Shown here piece by piece: positions 8,660-17,677 of a stretch of 64,000 bases of DNA. The number at the start of each line of letters is the position of its first letter. The stretch's first letter is position 1. The translations under genes were made by a program, and so were the position numbers. The DNA is from Oceanitalea sp047302425 (GTDB taxonomy: Bacteria > Actinomycetota > Actinomycetes > Actinomycetales > Actinomycetaceae): positions 1,674,001 to 1,738,000 of the forward strand of contig NZ_CP154855.1 of assembly GCF_047302425.1 (NCBI RefSeq), written 5' to 3'. The notes beneath the pieces are model-generated. The model searched no databases and was not told the origin of the DNA. It was given only the letters and a program-made list of their open reading frames with translations.

Positions 8660-9352
8660 ATGAGCGCAGTGACCACGACCGTCCCCGTCACGGACGGTGA
8701 GATGCCCGCCCACCTGTGGCTCCCGCCGTCGGGAACCGGGCCCGGGCTCGTGCTGCTGCAGGAGATCTTCGGGGTGTCCGCCTACATCCGCTCGCGCGCC
8801 GCGGACCTGGCCGCGCTCGGCTACGTCGTCCTCGCGCCCGAGCTGTACTGGCGCGCGGAGGGGACGGTGGACGAGTCGGGCGAATGGTTCCTCGAGCAGG
8901 GCATGGCGCTGCAGGCGCAGCTGGACTGGGACCGGACCGTGGCCGACGCCGTCGCCTCGGTTGGCGCGCTGCGCTCGCGTCCGGAGGTGGCCGGCGGCAC
9001 GGGGGTGCTCGGCTTCTGCTTCGGCGGGGGAGTGGCCTTCAACGTCGCGGCGCTCGCGGACGTCGACGTGCTCGTCTCCTACTACGGCTCGGCGCTGCCC
9101 CAGCTGCTGCACCTCGCCGAGCGCGTGAGTGCGCCGAGTCTGCACCACTTCGGCACCGCCGACGCCTACATCCCGGTGGAGAAGGTGGAGGAGATCCGCG
9201 CGGCGGTCGCCGGCCCCGAGGTCGAGTTCCACCTGCACGACGGCGCGGGTCACGCCTTCGACAACCCGCACCCGATGTTCCACCACGAGCGGGCGAGCGC
9301 CGAGGCGTGGGACTTGACCTCGCGGTTCCTCGCCCGTCATCTGCCGGTCTGA
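8660..9352 (+). CDS. Dienelactone hydrolase family protein
   Basis: The 230-residue alpha/beta hydrolase carries the dienelactone hydrolase signature: nucleophile Cys in GFCFGGGVAF, an acidic residue in FGTADAYIP and the catalytic His in GAGHAFDNPHP. The N-terminal LVLLQEIFGVSAYIR with its conserved Glu is also diagnostic of this family. Such enzymes hydrolyse dienelactone in chloroaromatic catabolism or unknown small esters; no chlorocatechol genes are nearby, so the physiological substrate is open. AAGGAG lies upstream of the ATG. It is divergent from hmp. Confidence 0.88.
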   Translation: MSAVTTTVPVTDGEMPAHLWLPPSGTGPGLVLLQEIFGVSAYIRSRAADLAALGYVVLAPELYWRAEGTVDESGEWFLEQGMALQAQLDWDRTVADAVASVGALRSRPEVAGGTGVLGFCFGGGVAFNVAALADVDVLVSYYGSALPQLLHLAERVSAPSLHHFGTADAYIPVEKVEEIRAAVAGPEVEFHLHDGAGHAFDNPHPMFHHERASAEAWDLTSRFLARHLPV

Positions 9353-9374
9353 GCCCCGCTCCCCGGGGCCCGGC

Positions 9375-10049
9375 TCACCAGTAGTACTCCGGCGCGTCGT
9401 CGTCGGGATACCAGGGTTCCCTGCCGGCGCTGGGCAGCACCCGGTCGAGCCAGCCGGTCGCGTCGAGGACCGCCTGCCCCCAGCCGACCTCGTTGCGCCG
9501 CTCGACCCGTTCGGCGCGCAGGTCGATGAGCCGGGAGCGGAGGTAACGGGTCTGCAGCTGGCGGCCGATCCGCGTGAGCAGGTCCTCGCCCGCCACGTCC
9601 GGAACGAACGTCAGCGCGTAGGCGATCCGCACGAGGTCGTCCGACTCGAGCCCGGCGATGCCGGTGAGGGCCGGGGGCTTGATGATCGGTGGCGGAGGAG
9701 GCTTCTCCAGCGTGGTGCGCTGCCAGTCGTAGTCGGGGTCGTCCAGGTGCTCGCGAAGCAGCCGCATGATCCGGTCCACCGGGGCTGCGCGCTCGCCCAC
9801 GGGTAGCAGCTGCTTGGCCTTCATGAAGGTCGGGTGGTGGGTGCGGCCCAGGCGCTTGGCGACATCGTCAATGTCCGTCACTCCCTCGCGGGCGGCGGCG
9901 AGGATCTCCTCGTAGTCGGCGTCCGTCCAGGGCTGACCTGCGTTCGGAGGCTGCTCCCGGGGCGGGCGGGGCCTGCCCGTCGCGGCCCTCTGGCGGAAGC
10001 CGACGTCCCGCTCCCAGGCTTCGCCGTCGGGGATGAGCGTGTCTGTCAT
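9375..10049 (-). CDS. Hypothetical protein with HTH-like segment
   Basis: The 224-residue soluble protein has a Pro-rich N-terminal third and then PWTDADYEEILAAAREG followed by DIDDVAKRLGRTHHPT (around residues 40-75), which resembles an SANT/Myb-like or resolvase-type helix-turn-helix. A polyproline run (EKPPPPPIIKPP) separates it from a helical C-terminal half that ends in an aromatic-acidic tail (DDDAPEYYW). I do not recognise the family. The ATG at 10049 leads into a 174-bp divergent intergenic region that carries an inverted repeat. Confidence 0.65.
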   Translation of the reverse strand: MTDTLIPDGEAWERDVGFRQRAATGRPRPPREQPPNAGQPWTDADYEEILAAAREGVTDIDDVAKRLGRTHHPTFMKAKQLLPVGERAAPVDRIMRLLREHLDDPDYDWQRTTLEKPPPPPIIKPPALTGIAGLESDDLVRIAYALTFVPDVAGEDLLTRIGRQLQTRYLRSRLIDLRAERVERRNEVGWGQAVLDATGWLDRVLPSAGREPWYPDDDAPEYYW

Positions 10050-10119
10050 GGGGGCTCCCGCCTTTCCCTCGCGTGTCTCAAGCGTTGCGAAACGCGCGGA
10101 CGCCTGCGGAAGTCCTCCA

Positions 10120-10169
10120 CAGCCAGTGCTGCGGGGGTGGCATTCGGCCTGTCTGTGGAGCACTGGCTG
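10120..10169. repeat. Inverted repeat in divergent promoter region
   Basis: CAGCCAGTGCT (10120-10130) is repeated in inverse orientation as AGCACTGGCTG (10159-10169), separated by 28 bp, between the hypothetical gene and the D-2-hydroxyacid dehydrogenase gene. It could be an operator or a cruciform-forming element. No regulator is adjacent. Confidence 0.4.
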
Positions 10170-10223
10170 GGTGATGATGAGGACGGACCCTTGCCTGCCG
10201 CACCAACCACCCGGAGCCCTGCC

Positions 10224-11165
10224 GTGAAGATCCTGCTGCCCGACTCCCTGCCGCTCGAGCCGTCCCTCCCCGACGGCGTCACCGCCGTCACCTACGACGC
10301 CTCCCGTCCGGTCCCGGCCGGGCACCGCGACGCCGAGGCGCTAATCGTGTGGGGCAGCTCGGGTGAGCACCTGGCCGAGGTGGCGGACCAGATGCCGAAC
10401 CTGCGCTGGGTGCAGACGCTCGCCGCCGGCCCGGACTCGGTACTGAGCGCGGGCTTCCCGGACGACGTCGTCATCACCTCGGGCGCGGGGCTGCACAGTC
10501 CGACCGTCACCGAGCACGCGCTGGCCCTCGTGCTGGCGCTGCTCCGACGGCTGCCGGAGGCAGCCGAGGCGCAGGCGGCGCACCGGTGGGACCGCCAGCT
10601 CGGCGGCCTGCAGCCGCTCCACCCGGACGGTGCGGTCACCACGCTCATCGGTGCGCGGGTGCTCGTGTGGGGGTTCGGGAACATCGGCCAGACCCTGGCG
10701 CCGGTGCTCCAGTCACTCGGGGCGACGGTGCGGGGCGTGGCGCGCAGCGTGGGGGAGCGGGCCGGTTTCGACGTCGTCGCCGAGGAGGACCTCGAGGCGG
10801 AGCTGGCGCAGACGGACGTGCTCGTCATGATCCTGCCCGCCACCCCCGAGACCGAGAAGGCGCTCGACGCGCGCCGGCTGGCCGCGCTCCCGGACCACGC
10901 CTACGTCGTCAACGTCGGCCGCGGCACGACCGTCGACGAGGACGCGCTGCTCGCCGCCCTCACCGACGGGACGATCGCCGGTGCCGCCCTCGACGTCACC
11001 GCCGTCGAGCCTCTCCCGGAGGACTCGCCGCTGTGGGAAGCGCCTCGGCTCATCATCACGCCGCACGCCGCGGGCGGGCGTCCCGTGGGTGCGGACGAGC
11101 TCATTGCCCACAACGTGCGGGCGCTCGCCGACGGTCGGGAGCTGCGCAACGTCGTCGAGCGCTGA
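10224..11165 (+). CDS. D-2-hydroxyacid dehydrogenase, NAD(P)-binding
   Basis: The 313-residue protein has the D-isomer 2-hydroxyacid dehydrogenase architecture: N-terminal substrate domain, Rossmann motif VWGFGNIGQTLAPVL (around residue 150), the signature LVMILPATPETEKALDARRLAAL, VNVGRGTTVDEDALLAAL and the catalytic His in LIITPHAAGG. It would interconvert a 2-ketoacid and a D-2-hydroxyacid in the cytosol. The GTG at 10224 with CCGGAG upstream is chosen; longer in-frame extensions run into the divergent promoter. Substrate (glyoxylate, phosphoglycerate-like or other) cannot be told from sequence. Confidence 0.88.
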   Translation: MKILLPDSLPLEPSLPDGVTAVTYDASRPVPAGHRDAEALIVWGSSGEHLAEVADQMPNLRWVQTLAAGPDSVLSAGFPDDVVITSGAGLHSPTVTEHALALVLALLRRLPEAAEAQAAHRWDRQLGGLQPLHPDGAVTTLIGARVLVWGFGNIGQTLAPVLQSLGATVRGVARSVGERAGFDVVAEEDLEAELAQTDVLVMILPATPETEKALDARRLAALPDHAYVVNVGRGTTVDEDALLAALTDGTIAGAALDVTAVEPLPEDSPLWEAPRLIITPHAAGGRPVGADELIAHNVRALADGRELRNVVER

Positions 11166-11225
11166 CGTGCTTCCTCAACTTCCCTCCCGGTCGGCCGATA
11201 GAACGGTGGACGAGGGGAGACAGGT

Positions 11226-11834
11226 ATGGACGGGGTGCTCTCGATCACCCAGCGGATCGCGGGGATCCAGGCGCAGCTGACGGCTTTGGCGCCGACGCCG
11301 CCGCCGGCCACCGTGGACACCGCCGGCACCTTCGACCGGCTCTTCACCCAGGCCGCCGGGGAGTTCGCGCCCGTCAGTGCACCCGCGCAGGCGGCCGCCC
11401 CGGCCGTGCTCAACGCGAACGGTGCGCCGGCCGACCTCGCCGCCTACGGCAACGGCAAGATCCCCGCCGGGGTGCTCGCCCCGATCGGGACCGACGGCGA
11501 GGGCCACAGCATGTGGGCGCCCGCCGCCGCCAACTTCAACAAGCTCCTCGCGGCTGCCAAGGCCGACGGCATCGACATCGGCATCAACGACTCCTACCGC
11601 ACCTACGAGCGTCAGGTCGAGCTCGTCGACCGTCTCGGGCTGTACAACGAGGGCGGCCTGGCCGCCGTCCCGGGCACGAGCAATCACGGCTGGGGCCGCG
11701 CCGTCGACCTTCACCTCAACGGTGAGGCGCTGACGTGGATGCGCGCCAACGGCGAGAAGTACGGCTTCGTCGAGGACACCCCGCGCGAGACCTGGCACTG
11801 GGCCTTCTACCCCGACAAGGTGCAGGTCCCCTAG
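11226..11834 (+). CDS. M15-family D,D-carboxypeptidase-like protein without signal peptide
   Basis: The 202-residue protein ends in an M15B (VanY/DacY-like) peptidase domain: INDSYRTYERQVELVD, then TSNHGWGRAVDLHL with the zinc-binding His and Asp, and the final catalytic/zinc motif TWHWAFYP. The first 90 residues are a helical start (MDGVLSITQRIAGIQAQL) and a Pro/Ala-rich linker, with no Sec or Tat signal. That N-terminus resembles proteins found in actinobacterial flagellar loci, which use the flagellar export route, but no flagellar gene is present here. It would cleave peptidoglycan peptides if exported. Confidence 0.78.
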   Translation: MDGVLSITQRIAGIQAQLTALAPTPPPATVDTAGTFDRLFTQAAGEFAPVSAPAQAAAPAVLNANGAPADLAAYGNGKIPAGVLAPIGTDGEGHSMWAPAAANFNKLLAAAKADGIDIGINDSYRTYERQVELVDRLGLYNEGGLAAVPGTSNHGWGRAVDLHLNGEALTWMRANGEKYGFVEDTPRETWHWAFYPDKVQVP

Positions 11835-11861
11835 CTCGCGGTGATCGCCTACCGTGGCGGC

Positions 11862-12929
11862 ATGAGCGCCACGCGTGAGCTGCAGCCGGTCCTGCCCCCG
11901 CACGAGGTCCAGCTGGGGCTGGACACCTTCGGTGACATGACCGTCGGCGAGGACGGCCGTCCCCGCACCTTCGGCGAGGTGCTCCGGGAGGTCGTGGAGC
12001 AGGGCGTGCTCGCCGACGAGGTGGGTGTCGACGCCATCGGCCTGGGGGAGCACCACCGCGACGACTTCGCCATCTCCGCGCCGGAGATCGTGCTGGCCGC
12101 GATCGCCTCCCGGACCCGCCGCATCCTGCTCGGCACCGCCGTCACCGTGCTCAGCTCCGACGACCCCGTCCGCGTCTACGAGAAGATGGCGACCCTCGAC
12201 GGCGTCTCGGGCGGCCGTGCGGAGGTCACCCTGGGACGTGGTTCCTTCACCGAGTCCTTCCCGCTGTTCGGGCTCAGCCTGTCGGACTACGAGCGGCTGT
12301 TCTCGGAGAAGCTCGACCTTTTCGCGCTGCTGCGCGCTGAGGAGCCGGTGACGTGGGAGGGCACCGTGCGCGGCCCGCTGCGCGGCGCGCAGGTGTACCC
12401 GAAGACCGAGGCGGGGACGCTGCGCACGTGGATCGGGGTGGGCGGCTCACCGGAGTCGGTGGTCCGCGCCGCGCGCTACGGCATCCCGATGATGCTCGCG
12501 ATCATCGGCGGGGAGCCCTCGCGCTTCGTGCCCTTCGCCGACCTGTACCGCCGGGCGCTGCAGGAGCTGGGGCAGCCCGAGCTGCCGGTGGGCGTGCACG
12601 CGCCGGGCTTCGTCGCGGCCACCGACGAGGAGGCGCGCGAGCTGATGTTCCCGCACTTCAAGGCGAACCGGGACCGCATCGGCGCCGAGCGTGGCTGGGG
12701 CCCGACCACCCGGATGCAGTTCGACATGGAGGTGCAGAACGGGGCGGTCTTCGCCGGCTCCCCGGAGACGGTGGCGCAGAAGATCGCGACCACCGTGCGC
12801 CAGCTCGGGCTGAGCCGCTTCGACCTCAAGTACAGCAACGGGCCCATGCCGCACCGCCACACCCTCGAGGCGATCCGGCTCTACGGAACCGAGGTCATTC
12901 CGCGGGTGCGCGAGCTGCTCGCCGGTTGA
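11862..12929 (+). CDS. LLM-class flavin-dependent oxidoreductase
   Basis: The 355-residue product is a bacterial luciferase-like monooxygenase: GLDTFGDM at strand 1, VDAIGLGEHHRDDFAISAP, RRILLGTAVTVLSSDDPVRVYE and LGRGSFTESFPLFG are all typical of the FMN or F420-dependent TIM-barrel family. The C-terminal FAGSPETVAQKIA segment is also characteristic. The ATG at 11862 is chosen because homologues begin shortly before the first strand; a GTG at 11841 is possible. Substrate is unknown. Confidence 0.88.
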   Translation: MSATRELQPVLPPHEVQLGLDTFGDMTVGEDGRPRTFGEVLREVVEQGVLADEVGVDAIGLGEHHRDDFAISAPEIVLAAIASRTRRILLGTAVTVLSSDDPVRVYEKMATLDGVSGGRAEVTLGRGSFTESFPLFGLSLSDYERLFSEKLDLFALLRAEEPVTWEGTVRGPLRGAQVYPKTEAGTLRTWIGVGGSPESVVRAARYGIPMMLAIIGGEPSRFVPFADLYRRALQELGQPELPVGVHAPGFVAATDEEARELMFPHFKANRDRIGAERGWGPTTRMQFDMEVQNGAVFAGSPETVAQKIATTVRQLGLSRFDLKYSNGPMPHRHTLEAIRLYGTEVIPRVRELLAG

Positions 12930-13017
12930 GGTGGCGCTGCCCTCGGGGGCGCGACCGGTGGGTCAGCGGTCCGCGTGGGGATGACTGTCGCCTGGCCTGG
13001 TCGCCCTGCGCGTCCCG

Positions 13018-15144
13018 TCAGAACGGAGGCGCCTCGTCGACACCCCACGCCGCACCGCTCTCGCTGCCGCCCCAGCCTTGGCTGGCGTCGCTCTCGCCCC
13101 GTGCGGGGTCGGCATCCCTCTCGCCCCATGCTGGGAGTGGGCGCTGGGGCAGCGGCGGCGGTGTCCATGTGCCAGTGACCGCGCTTCCCGCAGCGACCTC
13201 GGCAAGCACGGCGTCGACGACCTCGACCGGGACACTCCTGCCCGTGCGGCGCATCTCCTTGCCGATGCGACGCAGCCCCGCGGCGGTCTCGCGCGGCATC
13301 GTGATGACGGTGCCGTCGGTGCGCCGCAGGTACCCGTGGCCGGTCATGGTTGTCCACGCGTAGGTGCCGTCGGATGCGCGGGCGACGGTGAAGCCGCCCT
13401 GGCTCTTGACGGCGTGGGCCCGGGTGCACTGGGGACCGAGGTTCCAGACCGAGGTCTCGCCGCCGTCCTGCCACTCGTGGATGTGGTCGAGCTGGCAGTG
13501 ACGTGCCGGGGTGGAGCAGCTGGGCTCGATGCAGGTGCGGTCGCGCTCGCGGACGAGCTCGGCCATCGCGGCGGGCGGCTCGTAGCGCTTGCGGCCGACG
13601 TCGAGCACCTGGCCCGTGACCGGATCGCTGATGATCCGCCGCCACTGGCCGCCGGCCGCAAGCGCCCGAGCCACCTCGGGTGCGATGGGGCCGTAGCCCT
13701 CGAGGACGGCGACCGGCTCCGGGTCCCGCTCGAGAGCGTTGCGAGGCGGGACGTTGAGGTCGGGCAGTGCGACGGCGAGTGGGACGTTGAGCCGGACCTC
13801 GACGGGCAGTCCGCCGACCTTGCCCAGCCGTACCGCGGGCAGCCGCCCGCCGGGCAGGCGCTGTCCGGGGGCTGGCGGAACTGCTCCGTGGGGGACCTGC
13901 GCGCTCTCCGCCTCGGGCGCAGCTCGCCCCTTGGAGCGGAGTGGCGGGTCGACCGCGGGCAGAGCTGGCCCCTCGGAGCCCGGTGCGTCGTCGCCCGTGG
14001 GCGCAGCTGGCCCCTCGGAACCAGATGCGGCGTCGTCCGACGGCAGGTCCGTACCCTCGATCAGGGTTCCGACAGGCGCGGCCTCCGCCCCTGCAGGCTC
14101 GTCCGCGGATGACGCCGGACCGGTGGGGTCGGGCCCCACAGGAGGTACGCCGATGTACCCGTTCATGAGGGCGCCGTGCGCCATGAGGGAGAGGGCATCG
14201 GCGCGCAGCTGGTCCATGGTGCGGCCGTCGCCTGCGTTCTTGGCGGCGCGCGCCGCGCTGTCGAGCGTGATGTCCACGGCGATGGCGTTCGGCGCGGGGA
14301 GGACCGCCGTCAGACTCGCCATGCCGTCCGGCAGCGGTCGCGGGTGGTAGACCGTGCGCTTCTGGCGGGCGATGCGGTGGCGGGCGTCGGCGTCCTCCGG
14401 GTCGACGGAGATGACCGCCTTCTCGAGGTCGTCCTTGAGCTGCCGGAGGGTGCGGCCGGGCGCGGTCTCGATGACCTGCCACTCCGCGGCCAGGGCGACC
14501 TCGGGCGGCAGCCCATCGAGAGTGGTGAAGATCAGCTGCGCCCGCGGGTAGTCGATGAGGCCCTGCTCGAGTGCTTCGCCCGTGGCCTCCAGCATGCTCC
14601 CGAACGCCCGACCGCTGGCCGCCATCCGGGTTGCGGAGATCTTGCTGATCTTCAGCCGCAGCGCGAGCTCATGGCCCGCGAGGCACTCACCGCGCGTCCG
14701 ACCACGCAGCGTGCCTGGCCAGTCCGGGTTGAGGGCGGGACGCTCGGCGAGTACCGCCGCGGCCTTCGCGGCCTGAGCTGCTGCGTACGCCTCCATCCGC
14801 TTGTGCGCCGCCGCGAGCTCGACGAGCGAGTAGTCGTCGACCTCGGCTGGGTCGATCGCCGCGAGCAGGACGCCCAGCCGCGGGCCGGGAGGGAGGGGAG
14901 CGAGGTAGTCGCCGAGCGCGCCGTCCTGCGGGAGCAGCTCGGCGAGCCGGTCGGTGGGCCAGGTGGTCGATCCCGTGGGACCGAAGAGCTCATCGGCGGG
15001 GCTCGGGAGCGGGAGGGGAGTGACGGGCTGCTCGGGCGTGACCTTCCACGTGCCGGGCAGCATCTCCTCGAGGGGCTCACCAGGCGCGGGCGTGACCGCG
15101 TCGGGCTGCCGCTCCGGCTGGGTGCCGTCCCCCTCGAGGTCCAT
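13018..15144 (-). CDS. DUF222 (13E12 repeat) HNH endonuclease-domain protein
   Basis: The 708-residue protein has the DUF222 region first (around residues 90-330: YSLVELAAAHKRMEAYAAAQ, ISATRMAASGRAFGSMLEAT), a low-complexity Pro/Ala/Glu linker of about 120 residues (SEGPAAPTGDDAPGSEGPAL), and a C-terminal HNH nuclease motif (CIEPSCSTPARHCQLDHIHE, then WNLGPQCTRAHAVKS). This mobile-like family is abundant in actinobacteria and its biological role is not established. The start is firm: a full AGGAGGTGA sits just upstream on the minus strand. The linker encodes imperfect SEGPA.P repeats. Confidence 0.9.
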   Translation of the reverse strand: MDLEGDGTQPERQPDAVTPAPGEPLEEMLPGTWKVTPEQPVTPLPLPSPADELFGPTGSTTWPTDRLAELLPQDGALGDYLAPLPPGPRLGVLLAAIDPAEVDDYSLVELAAAHKRMEAYAAAQAAKAAAVLAERPALNPDWPGTLRGRTRGECLAGHELALRLKISKISATRMAASGRAFGSMLEATGEALEQGLIDYPRAQLIFTTLDGLPPEVALAAEWQVIETAPGRTLRQLKDDLEKAVISVDPEDADARHRIARQKRTVYHPRPLPDGMASLTAVLPAPNAIAVDITLDSAARAAKNAGDGRTMDQLRADALSLMAHGALMNGYIGVPPVGPDPTGPASSADEPAGAEAAPVGTLIEGTDLPSDDAASGSEGPAAPTGDDAPGSEGPALPAVDPPLRSKGRAAPEAESAQVPHGAVPPAPGQRLPGGRLPAVRLGKVGGLPVEVRLNVPLAVALPDLNVPPRNALERDPEPVAVLEGYGPIAPEVARALAAGGQWRRIISDPVTGQVLDVGRKRYEPPAAMAELVRERDRTCIEPSCSTPARHCQLDHIHEWQDGGETSVWNLGPQCTRAHAVKSQGGFTVARASDGTYAWTTMTGHGYLRRTDGTVITMPRETAAGLRRIGKEMRRTGRSVPVEVVDAVLAEVAAGSAVTGTWTPPPLPQRPLPAWGERDADPARGESDASQGWGGSESGAAWGVDEAPPF

Positions 15145-15542
15145 CTCGTCACCTCCTATGGTGAGAACCTCACTACTCAGACCCTCTCACCGACCACTGA
15201 CATTCGACGGCGGCCGGTCCTGGACCCCCGCAACGGCGCGAAAAGACCCGTGCCGACGGCGGCGGGTGGAATGTCGACGGCGGGTGGTAGGCAGGGCGGC
15301 CGAGCCTGCGAGGACGAGTGGCGCGGTGGGGCGGCGACGGCGGGTGGTGGCTTGGCGCGGACGTGCCGGCGACGGCGGGTGGCCGGGTAAACGAGCCGGC
15401 GGCGGCTGGTGGACGAGACGACGGCACGAATGGCGTCGGCGGGCGGCGTGCGGGCGGCGACGGCGGGGCCAGGTTGCGCTGTCAGACCCCAGTGCCACCA
15501 TGTGTCCCACCTCGAAGTGCACCGTTGCCGAGGGGAGCCGCG
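15145..15542. repeat. Intergenic region with repeated CGACGGCGGGTGG units
   Basis: This 398-bp gap contains no convincing gene. CGACGGCGGGTGG occurs exactly three times (15275, 15335, 15370) and degenerate copies lie near 15252, 15400, 15434 and 15458, all in the same orientation with uneven spacing. The gap must also hold the promoters of the DUF222-HNH gene and the ABC operon, but I cannot place them confidently. Confidence 0.6.
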
Positions 15543-16811
15543 ATGGGCCGGACGAAGCTGGCGAGAGCCGCCGGACTCGCCGCTGCCCTGAGCGCGGCGG
15601 CCGGCCTCGCCGGCTGCGCGGCGTCGGCGGACGAGCCGGTCGAGATCGTCTTCTTCCAGTTCAAGCCCGAGGCCACCGCGTTCTTCTCCGACGTCGCCGC
15701 CCGCTTCGAGGAGGAGAACCCGGACATCCGGGTGACGGTCGACAACGTGCCGAGCGCGGAGACGGCGATGCGCATCCGCCTGGTGAAGGAGGACCCGCCC
15801 GACGTCCTCACCTTCAACGGCAACGGCACCTTCGGGGAGTTCGCCTCCGCGGGCGTCTTCCACGACTTCGCCGGCAGCCCGCTCCTCGACCGCGTCCAGG
15901 AGGCGTACGTCGAGGTCATCGAGGAGCTCGGCGCGGGCGAGCCTGGCGCCGTCAACGGCATTCCCTTCGCGGCCAACGCCTCCGGCGCCCTCTACAACGT
16001 CGAGCTCTTCGAGGAGCACGGCCGCGAGGTCCCCACCACGTGGACCGAGCTCCTCGAGACCGCCGAGTACTTCGAGCAGCAGGGCATCGTCCCGCACTAC
16101 GCGATGCTCGCCGACGCCTGGACCGCCCAGGCCCCCATGGCCCCGCTCACCGCGCAGACGCAGCCCGAGGACTTCTTCGTGGACCGCTTCGCCGGTAACG
16201 CCACCTTCAGCGAGGGCTGGCGCGAGGCCTTCGAGAAGCAGGGTGCCCTGTTCGAGCTCACCCAGCCCGACCCCGCCGCCTCCGGCTACGAGCAGGGCAC
16301 CCGCGCCTTCGCCGAGGGGGAGGCCGCGATGCTCCTCATCGGCAGCTACGCGGTCCCACAGATCCGCAGCTTCGAGCCGGACTTCACGGTCGGTTCCTTC
16401 GCCCTGCCCGCCACGGACGATCCGGAACGGACCACGCTCGTGTCCGGCGTCGACGTCGTCCTCGCGGCCCGCGAGGACGGACCGCACCAGGAGGAGGTCG
16501 AGCGCTTCCTCGCCTACCTCCTCGAGCCGGACCGGGTCCAGGAGTACGCCGAGCAGCAGGTCGCGATCCCCACCCTCGAGGGGCTGGAGAACGACGACCC
16601 CGCCCTCGCCGGTATCCAGCCGTACATCGACGAGGGCCGCATCGTCGGCTTCACCGACCACCAGTTCATCCAGGCGATCCCGCTCGGACCGCTCCTCCAG
16701 CAGTTCCTCCTCGACGGCGACCTCGACGCCTTCCTCACCCAGCTCGACGACAACTGGGACCGGGTGGCCGAGCGCCGCACCTGGGGCCTCGGAGCGGTGG
16801 AGGAGTCATGA
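15543..16811 (+). CDS. Sugar ABC transporter substrate-binding lipoprotein
   Basis: The 422-residue protein has a lipoprotein signal (AAGLAGCAAS, Cys about residue 25) and a type 2 (SBP family 1, MalE/UgpB-like) fold: VEIVFFQFKPEATAFFSD, RFEEENPDIRVTVDNV, DVLTFNGNGTFGEFA, and the hinge segment AAMLLIGSYAVPQIRS. It would capture a carbohydrate outside the membrane for the two permeases that follow; the downstream ATG overlaps its stop by 4 bp. No glycosidase or regulator is linked, so the ligand is unknown. As usual for this class in actinobacteria, no ATPase gene is present and a shared MsmK-type ATPase is probably used. Confidence 0.9.
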   Translation: MGRTKLARAAGLAAALSAAAGLAGCAASADEPVEIVFFQFKPEATAFFSDVAARFEEENPDIRVTVDNVPSAETAMRIRLVKEDPPDVLTFNGNGTFGEFASAGVFHDFAGSPLLDRVQEAYVEVIEELGAGEPGAVNGIPFAANASGALYNVELFEEHGREVPTTWTELLETAEYFEQQGIVPHYAMLADAWTAQAPMAPLTAQTQPEDFFVDRFAGNATFSEGWREAFEKQGALFELTQPDPAASGYEQGTRAFAEGEAAMLLIGSYAVPQIRSFEPDFTVGSFALPATDDPERTTLVSGVDVVLAAREDGPHQEEVERFLAYLLEPDRVQEYAEQQVAIPTLEGLENDDPALAGIQPYIDEGRIVGFTDHQFIQAIPLGPLLQQFLLDGDLDAFLTQLDDNWDRVAERRTWGLGAVEES

Positions 16812-17677
16812 ACGGCCGCACGATCGACCGCGCCTACTACTGGATGGTGCTCCCGGCCTTCGTGCTCTTCTTCGTCCTCCACACGATCCCGGTGCTCCAG
16901 GGCATCTTCTACAGCTTCACCGATTCACCCGGCTACGGGACGTGGAGCTTCGTCGGCCTGTCGAACTACGCGGCGCTCTTCCAGGACCCGCGCGTGGTGG
17001 ACGCCTACCTCTTCACCTTCAAGTTCGCGATCGTCACGACCATCCTCGTCAACGTCATCGGCCTGGCCATCGCGATCGGCCTCAACTCCCGCATCAAGCT
17101 GAAGAACACGCTGCGCGGGATCTTCTTCATCCCGTACGTGCTCGCGCTGCTCGTCGTCGGGTACGTGTTCTCCTACCTCTTCAACTTCTCCCTGCCCTCC
17201 ATCGGGCAGGCACTCGGCATCGAGGCGCTGAGCACCTCGCTGCTCTCCGACCCGGAGCGCGCGTGGATCGGCATCGTCGTCATGACGGTCTGGCAGGGCG
17301 CGGCCTTCACGATCATCATCTACCTCGCCGGACTGCAGACCGTCCCCGAGCAGCTCTACGAGGCGGCCGCGCTCGACGGCGCCACCCGTTGGCGCCAGTT
17401 CTGGTCCATCACGCTGCCGATGATCTGGGGTTTCTTCACGATCAACGTCGTCCTCGCGCTGAAGAACTTCCTCCAGGTCTTCGACCAGATCATCGCGATG
17501 ACCGGCGGCGGCCCGGGCACGTCCACCGAGTCCATCGGCGTGCTCATCTACCGCGGCGGCTTCGAGGGCGGCGAGTTCGGGTACCAGACCGCCAACGCCG
17601 TCGTCTTCATGATCGTCATCGTCGCCTTCGCCTTCTTCCAGCTGCGGGTCCTGCGACGCGAGGAGGTGTCGGCCTGA
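16808..17677 (+). CDS. Sugar ABC transporter permease (MalF/UgpA-like)
   Basis: The 289-residue integral membrane protein has six predicted helices and the EAA loop contacting the ATPase (YEAAALDGATRWRQFWSITLP around residues 180-200). It begins directly in helix 1 (YYWMVLPAFVLFFVLH). It forms the heteromeric channel with the next gene, whose ATG overlaps this stop by one base (TGATG), so translation is coupled. Confidence 0.92.
   Translation: MNGRTIDRAYYWMVLPAFVLFFVLHTIPVLQGIFYSFTDSPGYGTWSFVGLSNYAALFQDPRVVDAYLFTFKFAIVTTILVNVIGLAIAIGLNSRIKLKNTLRGIFFIPYVLALLVVGYVFSYLFNFSLPSIGQALGIEALSTSLLSDPERAWIGIVVMTVWQGAAFTIIIYLAGLQTVPEQLYEAAALDGATRWRQFWSITLPMIWGFFTINVVLALKNFLQVFDQIIAMTGGGPGTSTESIGVLIYRGGFEGGEFGYQTANAVVFMIVIVAFAFFQLRVLRREEVSA

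Noticed and set aside
15275..15470. CRISPR-like array
   Set aside because: The units are only 13 bp, imperfect and unevenly spaced, and no cas gene is in the window.
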